Source: Archivesica marissinica
Taxonomy: Eukaryota > Mollusca > Bivalvia > Venerida > Vesicomyidae
Assembly (NCBI GenBank): GCA_014843695.1
Contig: JABXNX010000062.1
Location: forward strand, 1 to 64,000
DNA length: 64,000 nt
Direction of reading: 5' to 3'
Shown one piece after another: positions 24,874-35,272 of the stretch. Within the stretch, counting starts at the first letter, position 1. The number at the start of each line of letters is the position of its first letter. The notes under the pieces were generated by a model. The model did no database searches. It had not been told where the DNA came from and saw nothing but the letters and a program-made list of their open reading frames with translations. Position numbers and translations under genes: made by a program.

Positions 24874-25020
24874 ACCAGTTGATGCAGTTTGCCTCGTCAG
24901 TCATATACATGTAATTATATTTTAATACCGAGCTCATTAATTGGGCCGTATTGAGTTTCTGATAATATAATTTTGCCAGAAGTAAATTAGTGAAAAATCG
25001 ACAGACTGGAACCCAGGCTA
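24874..25020. mobile_element. MITE of the TAGCCTGGG family, left end lost
   Basis: It shares GCCTCGTCAGTCATA, TTTTAATACCGAGCTCATTA and TGAAAAATCGACAGACTGGA then ACCCAGGCTA with the copies at 30661 and 31063. The right terminal repeat is intact and the left is absent or degraded. Confidence 0.75.
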
Positions 25021-25386
25021 CATTATTATTTGTAAGTTGTGGTAACTTGGGAAGCTGTAAGAGTTGCTGTGGTCTGGAACAATCTATGAATATTTATGAT
25101 GCAATATTAAGAAAAGTCTATACCCGGAACCTGTCCCTCTAATACAAGGTAACTATTACCAGCTAAACACCCATAACTTGTCTTACTTGATGAACGCTAT
25201 GCATTATACATGTAGTATTGAAAACATCTATTGTATCGGGAATCTCTCCGAATACACCCGCGTCGCCATGGTAACGGATATTAAACTGCAGAATATGTTA
25301 TTGCACATGATACCAACTTTTCTAGAAATTGCAACAGTCTATTTGAAATATTGCGAGTATATTCTTCTATAGACCTGCACTTACTG
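25021..25386. other. unique sequence, nothing recognised
   Basis: AT-rich sequence with short unsupported frames only. Confidence 0.5.
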
Positions 25387-25453
25387 ATGATGATGATGAT
25401 GGTGGTGGTGGTGATGATGATGATGATGATGCTGCTGCTGATGATGATGATGG
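25387..25453. repeat. compound trinucleotide microsatellite
   Basis: GAT, GGT and GCT triplets follow one another: TGATGATGATGATGGTGGTG, then more GAT, a short CTG run and GAT again. Confidence 0.9.
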
Positions 25454-25955
25454 ACATCTGTACATCCCAAATTATATCCTTGTATGACATGCGCCAGACT
25501 GATAGGCAATCAGTAACTAGTGGTTAATTAGCTGCGGCTATGAACAAACTACTGTGCTCAGCATATGGGACTCCTGTCGTAGGATAAAATTTGTCATTTG
25601 CAGACACTTTTCAGTTTATCTGATGCAAGTAGCTTTCCTCGTTCTCCAGAGAACCGATGCCGCCCAGACAAGAACAGATCAATGAGATGAACTTATGTTT
25701 CAGTGCACGCTCACAACCACATCTCAACTTGAGTTACACCAGTAGACACACATAATACATGTACTTTCTGTTTCCGTGAAATCGTATATTGATAACATAT
25801 CTGTAGTTTGCATTCATCCAGTTTGAGCTAATATTTTGTGATAATTCGCATGACCTACTTCAATGTTTCACGTTGCTAGAGTATTACCATGGAGGGTTAT
25901 ACATGAACCATAGTCCACAGGGACATGCGATTTTATCCACAATGCACCAACATGC
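25454..25955. other. unique sequence, nothing recognised
   Basis: No repeat structure or gene-like frame that I can support. Confidence 0.5.
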
Positions 25956-26112
25956 CCCGCACCTCTATCCTAGGACATATAGGTATGCACTACTAGAGGG
26001 GTGTCCTAGGATAGAGGTACAAACAGCCTCTAGTATTTTTATACTAGCATAGAGGTACGTGTACAAAGCTTGTTGATGCCTTGTGGATACAATCTCAAGT
26101 CTCTGTGCACCG
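25956..26112. mobile_element. truncated relative of the foldback MITE at 23123
   Basis: CACCTCTATCCTAGGACA and its mirror GTGTCCTAGGATAGAGGTAC are present. They are followed by TTGTGGATACAATCTCAAGT and CTCTGTGCACC, which resemble the outer arm at 23123. The outer part of the left arm is missing. Confidence 0.7.
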
Positions 26113-26430
26113 CTGGTTATACTCTTCGCCAACCGCTTCAAACCTGTTAAGGTCATTCTGTTATTAGCTTGTCTTAGATACAAGGTTGTATTGGGTGTAT
26201 TAATGGTACGTTTCTTATCTATATTCATACAGTCAAGATACACAAATGAACACGTACAAATCACTTGAAAGCAATACTTTACACTTAGTAATATAGTAAA
26301 ATATGAACTGAGATAATTATGTCTTAAAAACTTCCTCCACCAATACTAGCTGGAAACTCGCCATATTTGGCAATACATGGATGGCCTAAGCTGTTGGTGC
26401 GACTTTAAACCACGTCAACAAACACAAGTA

Positions 26431-26645
26431 GGTCGTGGAGTCGCGTTCGCTTCAGCTCCGGAGTTCGAGCCCCACTGGAGCCGTTACGAGTGTGTCCTTA
26501 GACAGGGCATTTAAATTCCACATTGCCGCTTCTCTCTCCCCCGTGGCGATGGATTACATACGGACTGAGGGCGCCAGAATAAATAAACTAATGTTGGAAT
26601 AATTTGTTTCGTACCGTACTCTAGCTAAAATAATTTGGTATAAAT
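26431..26645 (+). mobile_element. SINE family D copy
   Basis: The A-box region is shortened (GGTCGTGGAGTCGCGTTCGC). The B-box GAGTTCGAGCCCCACTGGAG is intact. GGGCATTTAAATTCCAC and CCCGTGGCGATGGATTACAT follow, and the tail ends CTAGCTAAAATAATTTGG. The GATTAATATAAGTT segment of the tail is missing. Confidence 0.75.
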
Positions 26646-26768
26646 CAAAAAAGTGTCATGGCAGTGCATATGTTGTATGTGAGGTCAATATATAGCACAT
26701 CTTAAAAGCACTCCCTCTTTGTCAAACTTGTCTTACGATGTTTCAGAGCATTTGCTTGAAGCAACATG

Positions 26769-27057
26769 TGTGTTTTACGTGTATTTATCATCGCTACCGG
26801 TTGCCCATATGAGCGACGCCTCCTGAAGAGATTAGTCATTTTAGATTTTTGGAGGATGGTGCAATTATACAGACAGAGACCCATTCCAGAGTCTCCTCTG
26901 GTTCTTTTACGTGCACGGTGTAAAGCACCGACACGAGACCTCGGTTTAACGTCCCATCTGAAATACTGTTAATTTTATTAGGGTCAAACGGGGGATCGAA
27001 CCTGCGATCCCTGGATTACCAGTCCAGCGTGTTACCACTGGACTACAGATCCGTCTG
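26769..27057 (-). mobile_element. SINE family A, full length, 12-bp target duplication
   Basis: On the minus strand it begins GACGGATCTGTAGTCCAGTG, with a tRNA-Thr-like anticodon arm (CTGGACTGGTAATCCAG, loop anticodon GGT). It then has the B-box GGTTCGATCCC and runs through the body to GATAAATACACGTAAAACAC. TGAAGCAACATG flanks it on both sides (26757-26768 and 27058-27069). The clear target duplication points to LINE-driven insertion. Confidence 0.92.
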
Positions 27058-27069
27058 TGAAGCAACATG

Positions 27070-27390
27070 AACTGGTGTGTGTGCTTAAGTACGGACTATA
27101 AGCAAACTATTCTTGCTTAGATCTTCTTGAAACACGCCGATTATCCAAAAGTGTTACAGGTGTTTAGCTGCTAATAACGCGATATGACAGGTACATATTG
27201 TACCTAACATTGTCGTGTCATTGAACCATCAGCGGTGTACATAGTGGTTAAGGGGACATAACTTCTAGATAGTGCTAGATATTGACCCACAATAATATTT
27301 TATAATAAACTACTAGGCCTACATTTTTGTGATATGAGAAATGATTGACTTCGAAGGCTTATTGTCGCCATCGTCGTTGTGGTCTTCCGG
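27070..27390. other. unique sequence, nothing recognised
   Basis: AT-rich, no repeat or frame of note. Confidence 0.5.
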
Positions 27391-27620
27391 TATACACTGA
27401 ACCAAATTCTAAACGGCCACCTGTTTTTTTTACAATATTTGGGAAAAACCTACAATCATACAATATCAATAATCATATCATCATTTAATACATTTTATTC
27501 CATATGTTTATACAATAATTTACTACAATTAAAAAAGCGACTAAAACGTAACAACGAAAACAATAAGGTCACCCTCATAACAAAAAGTCACAAATCTGAA
27601 AACATCGCTATTATGGTATT

Positions 27621-28784
27621 TCAATACCTCGTATGTCCCCCTTCTGCGGCAATAACGGCACGACACCTCGCCCTCATTGATACAATGTATCTTTGGAGAT
27701 AGCGTTGCGGAATTGTTGCCCATGCCTGCATTATGTCACGCTCTAATTCACGCATGTTAAATTGCTGTGGTTGGGCTCTGACCTTCCTTTTCAACAGGTC
27801 CCATACATGTTCTATGGGGTTCAAATCGGGGCTTTTCGCCGGCCTTGGAAGAGTTTGCACGTTGTTAGCAGCCAACATAGCCCGAGTGTTCCTGGAAACA
27901 TGGCATGGTGCGTTGTCTTGTGCCACAATCATACCACGATTGCCATTAACATGCGGTACAAGGACGGGTTGTAGGATATCGTTTTGATATTTTCTGGCAT
28001 TTAAGTTACCTTGAATTGGTACAATGGGTGTCCTAGTATGCATTGACACGCCAGCCCAGACCATCAATGAGCCGCCTCCGTACTTATCGCCCTGTACTAC
28101 ACAATTTGCGCTGTTTCGCTCGCCCCTACGGCGGTATGCTCGGACGCGTCCGTCGGCCCCACGGAGTGTAAACCTCGACTCATCCACAAATATAACATTA
28201 GACCAGTCCGCTCTCGTAAACCTGATTACCCATGCCCATGCTAACCGTGCCCGTCTATGGTCTCTGGTTAGAATTGGACCCTTTCGTGGTCGTCGGGCTC
28301 GTACTCCGACGGCCTGAGACGATTACGTACAGTTTGTGCATGGATGTGGCAGTTATGTGTGCCAATAGTGACCCTTGACGTTCTGGTAGCTGGGGTGAAG
28401 CGGTCCCGTAAGTGGGAAACAATAATGTACCGGTCCTGTCTGCGTGTGGTTACCCTCCCTTTAGGGCGTCGTCGGATGTCGGCTACACTTCCGGTACGTC
28501 TAAACTTCGCCCATAGCTGCTGAATGGTGGAATGCTGTCTATTGAAATGTCGAGCAACCTGAAATGATAATAAAAGGGCCATAACTCCGAAGTTCCTAGA
28601 GTGATATTGCTGGTTATCGAACTTTCAAAATGGCTGTATAAGAATATAACATTTGATGATTTTTGACAACATTGAGGTCAACTGGTTAATTTCATCACAA
28701 ATTTGTACCTACCTGCCTAATTGAAGTACCAGCATCCAGAAGGCCAACAGCTCGTCCGCGTTCTTCAATGCTCATTCTCGCCAT
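27621..28784 (-). pseudogene. Tc1-family transposase with one intron and a frameshift
   Basis: This would encode the cut-and-paste transposase of the surrounding element. Exon 1 (28784-28713, 24 codons) starts MARMSIEERGRAVGLLDAG and ends at a codon boundary followed by GTAGGT. The intron is 154 bp (28712-28559) and ends TTTCAG. Exon 2 resumes with VARHFNRQHSTI, the paired-type helix-turn-helix, and a TTRRQDRYI region. At about 28311-28318 one base is missing and the frame shifts. The catalytic half then follows: first Asp in VDESRF (28184), second in QDNAPCH (27917) and Glu in PDLNPIEHVW (27812), with 34 residues between the second Asp and the Glu. Total length would be about 335 residues, normal for Tc1. 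The intron is inferred from splice signals and from stops inside it. Confidence 0.88.
28559..28712 (-). other. putative spliceosomal intron in the transposase
   Basis: It is bounded by CAG|GTAGGT and TTTCAG|GTT, falls in phase 0 and has in-frame stops right after the donor. Removing it joins ...TSIRQ to VARHFN, the order expected in Tc1 transposases (RQVARxF is a common motif there). Confidence 0.75.
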
Positions 28785-29101
28785 GTTTTGTGTGTTTTAT
28801 ATTCTGTACTAGACAGGGATTATACTACATATAAAATGGACACTCACCATGCTATGCACGTGGCCCTCGTGCCGATTTATACAAATCGGTCTCTCCTTTC
28901 CGTTTGATCAAATCTGGCACCAGAAACGTGTTTTCTTTTTAGATATCGATTTATTATAGCGTATAGAACTCCGTTGCAAATTTTAGAATTTATACATATA
29001 ACCATTCTCTTGAAATCGCATTTTATATATTGGCCGTTTAGAAATTTGGTTCAGTGTATATTATAGTATATCTACATCATTGGTGTCGAACCTCACTTGT
29101 G

Positions 29102-29393
29102 ACGGATCTGTAGTCCAGTGGTAACACGCTGGACTGGTAATCCAGGGATCGCAGGTTCGATCCCCTGTATGACCCTAATAAAATTAACAGTCTTTCAGAT
29201 GGGACGTTAAACCGAGGTCTCGTGTCGCTGCTTTACACCGTGCACGTAAAAGAACCAGAGGAGACTCTGGAATGGGTCTCTGTCTGTATCATTGCACTAC
29301 CCTCCAAAATCTAAAATGACTAATCTCTTCAGGAGGCGTCGCTCATATGGGCAACCGGTAGCGACGATAAATAAACGTAAAACACACACACAC
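29102..29393 (+). mobile_element. SINE family A, full length, 13-bp target duplication
   Basis: A complete copy: head ACGGATCTGTAGTCCAGTGG, B-box GGTTCGATCCCC, body CAGTCTTTCAGATGGGACGT, then GTGCTTTACACCGTGCACGT, ending ATAAACGTAAAACACACACAC. AACCTCACTTGTG is repeated exactly at 29089-29101 and 29394-29406. It lies 43 bp from the right end of the Tc1 element. Confidence 0.93.
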
Positions 29394-29406
29394 AACCTCA
29401 CTTGTG

Positions 29407-29785
29407 CCGAACTGTTGTCAAATTCAGTCACAGCGTGGTAGCTCATTCCAATTGTTAATTACTAGGTGTGTGGAGGAGTTTAATTTAAGACGTGTGTTAG
29501 CACCGGGCTTGTGAATGACCCATACCCTGGCTGTTAGGGAATTCAAATACTTGAACACAATATATAGCATCAATACCATGTATACGCTTGAAGAAATCTC
29601 TTCTTGTTCGCTTAAAGTTGTGTGAGGTTTAGTTCAGCCAGTCTTTCCTCATAGCAAAACCCTGTTAGTTCTGGGACCAATGTTCTTCGTTGCACACTTT
29701 CAATAATATGTTTAAGCTTCATTATGGTCACCATTTCTTTCTACTAAATGAACTGTTGGCCCTTGTTACGATGCTTTTTTTAACT
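29407..29785. other. unique sequence, nothing recognised
   Basis: No element ends, tandem repeats or supportable frames. Confidence 0.5.
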
Positions 29786-30097
29786 GTATTTATTTTACAA
29801 CGAGTGCGAAGCAAGTTTTAACAACTTATATTAATCACTCTCGTTGGCTCGGATGAAAGCGTATTTATTTTACAACGAGTGCGAAGCAAGTTTTAACAAC
29901 TTATATTAATCACTCTCGTTGGCTCGGATGAAAGCGTATATGTGGTCATTCATGTGAGAGGAAACCGGAGTACCCGGAGAAACCCCACCTGTCCAATCTG
30001 GCGACCATCGTACCATCTCACATACTTCCCGGTCCGAGGATCGAACCCGGGTTGCATTGGTGAGAAGCGAGCGCGCTAACCACTGCGCTAATCGGAC
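29786..30097 (-). mobile_element. SINE family C, full head, tail duplicated
   Basis: On the minus strand it starts GTCCGATTAGCGCAGTGGTT, a good tRNA-like A-box. The B-box GGGTTCGATCCTCGGACCG follows, then the body and tail. The last 75 bp of the tail (29861-29935) are repeated once more (29786-29860), so the tail module is present in tandem. A short open frame over it is not a gene. Confidence 0.88.
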
Positions 30098-30352
30098 AGC
30101 CAATAGATGCTCAGCAATAGAAACCTGAGTTTAAAACTGAATGGTTACTTAATGATCCTCCAGAACAATATTTATATTATTTTATGTAAATTATAACGTC
30201 TATAATTAACCGTTAGCATGCTGTAATCTGGACGATTTGAATAAGATGTCACATGTCATACTTTCTAGGAAAATAAGACAAATGGTACACATTTGTTATC
30301 TGCTCATTTCGCCTACAGCGTGCTAAAGGCTAATGACAAGCTTATGTCATTA
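30098..30352. other. unique spacer between SINEs
   Basis: AT-rich sequence, nothing recognised. Confidence 0.4.
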
Positions 30353-30522
30353 GCTGGAGCCGATACGATTGTGCCCTTAGGCAAGGCATTTAAATTCCAC
30401 GTTGCCTCTTCTCTCTCCCTCGTGGCGATGGATTCCATCAGGAATGAGGTCTCGAGAGTGATTAATATAAGTTGACATAACTTGTTTCGCAATCGAGCTA
30501 AAATAAATTTGTATAAACTAAA
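30353..30522 (+). mobile_element. SINE family D, head-truncated
   Basis: It begins at GCTGGAGCCGATACGATTGT, just downstream of where the B-box would be. It runs through GGCAAGGCATTTAAATTCCA and CCTCGTGGCGATGGATTCC to the shared tail GAGAGTGATTAATATAAGTT and AAAATAAATTTGTATAAAC. Confidence 0.8.
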
Positions 30523-30660
30523 TTAAGATTTTTTCAAGATTCAATATGTTTTATTAAGTAAACATACAATGTTTCTAGTTACATGAGCAAATATATTAAC
30601 ATATAAGTTATCAACATGACAAACATAGTTTAATAGTAATATGCTACATAGACAGCACAT

Positions 30661-30780
30661 TAGCCTGGGAACAGGCGTCGATATATTTTGCCTGGTCAGT
30701 CATATTTTAACACCGAGACTATTATTTGGCTAGAAGTAGAAGTTAAACAGTGAAAAATCGACAGACTGGAACCCAGGCTA
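30661..30780 (+). mobile_element. MITE of the TAGCCTGGG family, 120 bp
   Basis: The ends are TAGCCTGGGAACAGG and CTGGAACCCAGGCTA, imperfect inverted repeats. Inside are TATATTTTGCCTGGTCAGTC and GTGAAAAATCGACAGAC. I see no exact target duplication. It lies in opposite orientation to the next copy, at 31063. Confidence 0.8.
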
Positions 30781-30989
30781 GCAACACACAGCAGGGAACA
30801 CCAACTACACGAGGTTGAACATGCAAGAGCCTGACTGGGTATTTACAAGTATATAATACTAATATGTGCAGCTTGATAGTATAGCACCATATATATCGTA
30901 ACACAAACGTGGCCAATTCTAAGTCGTAAATAATACCAGTTTAAGTTTAAGCAGTTAAGTGTTGGGTCAATATCTAGTGTATTAGGTAT

Positions 30990-31565
30990 ATTAACAAGAA
31001 AAACGATTACATATTTAACAGAAGCACGCTGGAAAATTGACTGCATAATACACACTCGGATATAGCCTGGGTTCCAGTCTGTCGATTTTTAACTTCTGGC
31101 CAAATGACATGATCAGAAGCTCAATGCGGCCCAATTATTCATGATAGTCTCTGTGTTAAAATATATTTATTTGACTGACCAGGCAAAATATATCGACACC
31201 TGTTCCCAGGCTAACTCGGATAGTGTATTGAGTGAATGTATATAAATAATAAAGTGCATACTTTAGTAATTAAATATAAACATGTTGACAATAACATGAA
31301 ACCCTGTCCAGCATAATAGTATATACCACATCCCTGCTGGAACATCCGCGCTTCATATGGGAACCAATTATTGTTGCAGAATTACGTAAATAGATTGACC
31401 TGGCCATTTCTGGAGTTCAGCTCAAAGCCTGTATTTCTATGCGCACACCTGTGAAAGCTTGGAACTAGTTCCCTGAAAACAAGTGGACACTTTTAATACC
31501 TATGATACGAATACATATCATTAATTCTTATCACACACATTCCCATTCGTCCAGAAAAATGATCT
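30990..31565 (+). repeat. segmental duplication, copy 1 (contains a MITE)
   Basis: Apart from the inserted MITE 31063-31213, this stretch matches 39415-39828 in order and orientation. Shared blocks include CTGGAACATCCGCG, CATATGGGAACCAATTATT, TAGATTGACCTGGCCATTT and GAAAGCTTGGAACTAGTTCC. Divergence is moderate, with small indels. No gene-like frame is conserved between the copies. Confidence 0.85.
31063..31213 (-). mobile_element. MITE of the TAGCCTGGG family with 9-bp target duplication
   Basis: The ends are TAGCCTGGGTTCCAG and CTGTTCCCAGGCTA. ACTCGGATA is repeated at 31054-31062 and 31214-31222. The duplicated segment at 39.48 kb has a single ACTCGGATA and no element, so it preserves the empty site and fixes the element boundaries. 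Confidence 0.9.
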
Positions 31566-31960
31566 GTGTCTATGGTAACGTTCGTGCCCTCCAAAATATG
31601 TGTGTGTTCGCGCTTAATTTCGCGAGCAGAACACACACAGGTGAAATATGTTTTCAGTGTTTACGCTTCTCTGCATAGTACTTCAAATACTGGATACTAA
31701 TCCCATATTTATATTCACAGATTAATCGATTCACATGCTAAACTTGTATATAATGTATGTTAAGAAAAAGTCATGTGATCTGGCCATCTTTGCCATGTTA
31801 GATAAATTCTTTATTATCCTCCAATATAGGAGAGCTATAGTATAAAACCGTCTTCTAAAATAAAGATGCGTATAATCTGTAATTATATAATATATTATAT
31901 GTTAATGTTTATTACAGATCGAACAGTAGTCCATTTAATAATTTCATGTTTTCTTTATAG
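31566..31960. other. unique sequence before the 33-bp array
   Basis: AT-rich, nothing recognised. A TTTTCTTTATAG just before the array looks like a splice acceptor but has no exon to support it. Confidence 0.4.
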
Positions 31961-33593
31961 TGGTTAATATTATTAGACCCATCGGACAGAGTGAGGTTTA
32001 TATCAGTAGACCCATCGGACAGAGTGAGGTTAATATCTTTAGACCCATCGGACAGAGTGAGGTTTATATCAGTAGACCCATCGGACAGAGTGAGGTTTAT
32101 ATCAGTAGACCCATCAGACAGAGTGAGGTTAATAGCATTAGACCCATCGGACAGAGTGAGGTTAATAGCATTAGATCCATCGGGCAGAGTGAGGTTAATA
32201 TCAATAGACCCATCGGACAGAGTGTGGTTAATATCATTAGACTTATAGGGCAGAGTGAGGTTAATAGCATTAGACCCATCGGACAGAGTGAGGTTAATAT
32301 CATTAGACCCATCGGACAGAGTGAGGTTACTATCATTAGACCCATCGGACAGAGTGTGGTTAATATCATTAGACTTATAGGACAGAGTGAGGTTAATATC
32401 ATTAGATCCATCGAGCAGAGTGAGGTTAATATCAATAGACCCATCGGACAGAGTGTGGTTAAAATCATTAGACTTATAGGACAGAGTGAGGTTAATAGCA
32501 TTAGACCCATCGGACAGAGTGAGGTTAATATCATTAGACCCATCGGACAGAGTGAGGTTACTATCATTAGACCCATCGGACAGAGTGTGGTTAATATCAT
32601 TAGACTTATCGGACAGAGTGAGGTTAATATCATTAGACCCATCGGACAGAGTGAGGTTAATATCAATAGACCCATCGGACAGAGTGAGGTTAATATCATT
32701 AGACTTATAGGGCAGAGTGTGGTTAATAGCATTAGACCCATCGGACAGAGTGAGGTTAATATCATTAGACCCATCGGACAGAGTGAGGTTACTATCATTA
32801 GACCCATCGGACAGAGTGAGGTTAATATCATTAGATCCATCGGACAGAGTGAGGTTAATATTATTTGACCCATCGGACAGAGTGTGGTTAATATCATTAG
32901 ACCCATCGGACAGAGTGTGGTTAATATCATTAGACCCATCGGACAGAGTGAGGTTAATATCATTAGATCCATCGGACAGAGTGAGGTTAATATTATTTGA
33001 CCCATCGGACAGAGTGTGGTTAATATCATTAGACCCATCGGACAGAGTGTGGTTAATATCATTAGACCCATCGGACAGAGTGAGGTTAATATCATTAGAT
33101 CCATCGGACAGAGTGAGGTTAATATTATTTGACCCATCGGACAGAGTGTGGTTAATATCATTAGACCCATCGGACAGAGTGTGGTTAATATCATTAGACC
33201 CATCGGACAGAGTGAGGTTAATATCATTAGACCCATCGGACAGAGTGAGGTTAATATCATTAGACTTATCGGACAGAGTGAGGTTAATATCATTAGACCC
33301 ATCGGACAGAGTGAGGTTAATATCATTAGACTTATCGGACAGAGTGAGGTTAATATCATTAGACCCATCGGACAGAGTGAGGTTAATATCATTAGACCCA
33401 TCGGACAGAGTGAGGTTAATATCATTAGACTTATCGGACAGAGTGAGGTTAATATCATTAGACCCATCGGACAGAGTGAGGTTAATATCATTAGACTTAT
33501 CGGACAGAGTGAGGTTAATATCATTAGACCCATCGGACAGAGTGAGGTTAATATCATTAGACCCATCGGACAGAGTGAGGTTAATATCTTTAG
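31961..33593. repeat. 33-bp satellite array, about 49 copies
   Basis: The unit is GTTAATATCATTAGACCCAT plus CGGACAGAGTGAG. Variants are CTTATAGG or CTTATCGG for CCCATCGG, GAG/GTG, ATCATT/AGCATT and TTATTTGACC. Because 33 is divisible by three and the unit has few stops, long frames run through it on both strands, giving peptides such as VNIIRPIGQSE. Higher-order structure is visible: a four-unit block of 132 bp is repeated three times (marker TTATTTGACC at 32861, 32993 and 33125). Two-unit alternation CCCATCGG/CTTATCGG runs from about 33240 to 33520. Confidence 0.97.
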
Positions 33594-33675
33594 AGTGTTT
33601 GTATTACACATGGACTACATGCATGCACTATGTGTGTACTTATTTATACACCAGTCAGTGGAATAACTCTATGTT

Positions 33676-33968
33676 TGTGTGTTTTACGTTTATTTATCGT
33701 CGCTACCGATTGCCCATATGAGCGACGCCTCCTGAAGAGATTAGTCATTTTAGATTTTCGGAGGATAGTGCAATGATACAGACAGAGACCCATTCCAGAG
33801 TCTTCTCTGGTTCTTTTACGTGCAAGGTGTAGAGCACCGACACGAGACCTCGGTTTAAAGTCCCATCTGAAATACTGTTATTTTTATTAGGGTCAGACGG
33901 GGGATCGTACCTATGATCCCTGGATTACCAGTCCAGCGTGTTACCACTGGACTACAGATCCGTCTGTA
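33676..33968 (-). mobile_element. SINE family A, near full length
   Basis: On the minus strand: head GACGGATCTGTAGTCCAGTG, B-box changed to GGTACGATCCC, then the standard body and tail. It inserted about 80 bp from the end of the 33-bp array. No exact target duplication beyond a few bases is evident. Confidence 0.88.
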
Positions 33969-34749
33969 ATAACAGAATTACTTACACCAATATGTAAACT
34001 ATTGACACAACTTGTTCATTTCTGATGATCGATAGGGGGGGGGGGGTACATAAAATAATCCTTTGTTCTAGAGGAGCATTAATTAACGATACATATTCAA
34101 GCTAAAGTGTCTATATGTAAGCATCGTATTTGGGCCAATAGTTACATGTGATTTAGTAATACGGAAACATCGGGACAATATTTAAAGCGACACTACATCG
34201 GTGAAAACGCAAATGTCTGCAGAATGTAATTTACTATTCTATTGTATAATATTTTTCCAAATATTTGCCTCAAAAACTGAGTATTTCAACAAATAAACAC
34301 ACGTCGTATACGCGGTTTGTTGACATAACAAAATAATGTAAATAGGGTATATTGTACATATTATATTTACCACGCGTGATATCTCACATGTGTGCCTATG
34401 CATATTTATTGGTAGAGTAATCTTAGTTAAATTATCTCTACTCGAAGTATCGCGTGTTTAGTATTGACTCCAATGCCAAACAAACGTCATTTCAGGAGTG
34501 CGGGTGACCGTTATATTAAATCCTACTTTCACTTTTGAAAGTTTGTATACCACAAACACACTGTTTATTGATTCAATGTTAGTGTTCGATTTTATTCAGA
34601 AGAATGTGTAGTAGCTATGCATTTATACGTGAAAAAATGTATTAAACTAGAAGTTTTTATTTTTGGCTAATACCTGGCACATCTTAGAAGTCATAGCCCC
34701 TTAACACCTCAGACTGTACATCAAGTGGTTTAATATATAATATCACCTA
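33969..34749. other. unique AT-rich sequence
   Basis: A G-run lies at 34036-34048. I see no gene, element ends or tandem array. Confidence 0.5.
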
Positions 34750-35272
34750 TGGGACGCCCTTTTGCTATTTATTCAGTATTTATGGATATCCATAATTCGA
34801 TATATGAATATTCATAATTGCAAGCTATTAATGGATATACAAAAATCGATTTATGGATATCCATAATTCCAGGCGCGCCGTTTTGTAAAAATCGAATTAT
34901 AGATATCCGCTCGCTTCTCACCAATGCAACCCGGGTTCGATCCACGGACTGGGAAGTATGTGAGATGGTACGACGGTCGCCAGATCTGACAGGTGGGTTT
35001 TATCTGGGTACTCCGGTTTCATTCCACACGAATGACCACATATACGCTTTCATCCGCGCCAACGAGAGTGATTAATATAAGTTATTAAAACTTGCTTCGC
35101 ATTCATTGTAAAAGATATAAAGTTTAATATATTATATATTATAAATATATATATTTATGGATATCCAAACATCGAATTATGGATATCCATAAATGCTGAA
35201 TAAATAGTAAAACGGTGCACCTTGAATTATGGATAACCATAAATAACGAATAAATAGCAAAATGGCGTCCCA
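34750..35272. mobile_element. TA-flanked MITE with 50-bp inverted repeats, hosting a SINE
   Basis: The ends are TGGGACGCC and GGCGTCCCA. The inverted similarity continues through TTTTGCTATTTATTC and ATTTATGGATATCCATAATT for about 50 bp. TA lies outside each end (34748-34749 and 35273-35274). The interior is full of ATGGATATCCAT palindromes. A SINE (34909-35112) sits in the middle, so the MITE is older than the SINE. There is no coding capacity. Confidence 0.88.
34909..35112 (+). mobile_element. SINE family C, 5'-truncated, inside a MITE
   Basis: It starts at GCTCGCTTCTCACCAATGCA, keeps the B-box GGGTTCGATCC and the body CGGTCGCCAGATCTGACAGG, and ends GAGTGATTAATATAAGTTAT..CATTGTAAAA. The first part of the tRNA-like head is missing. 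Confidence 0.85.

Larger units (their letters stand above)
27393..29058 (-). mobile_element. Tc1-like transposon, 1666 bp
   Basis: The terminal inverted repeats are about 29 bp. The left one starts TACACTGAACCAAATTCTAA and the right reads the same in reverse complement with one extra T. TA lies outside both ends (27391-27392 and 29059-29060), the target typical of Tc1/mariner. The single transposase reads from right to left and shows a DD34E triad. The copy is inactivated by a frameshift. The body is otherwise well preserved, so insertion was probably not very ancient. Confidence 0.93.

Noticed and set aside
26769..27057. Possible functional tRNA-Thr gene in the head of SINE family A
   Set aside because: The head recurs with the same 220-bp body at several loci and is flanked by target duplications. 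The T-arm pairing is imperfect, so it is a SINE promoter and not a tRNA gene.
31949..31962. Splice-acceptor-like TTTTCTTTATAG at the start of the 33-bp array
   Set aside because: No donor, exon or protein similarity supports an exon there.
31960..33721. Open frames of 170 to 500 codons on both strands in the 33-bp array
   Set aside because: Same cause: a period of 33 without stops. Several frames on both strands are open together, which a real gene would not show.
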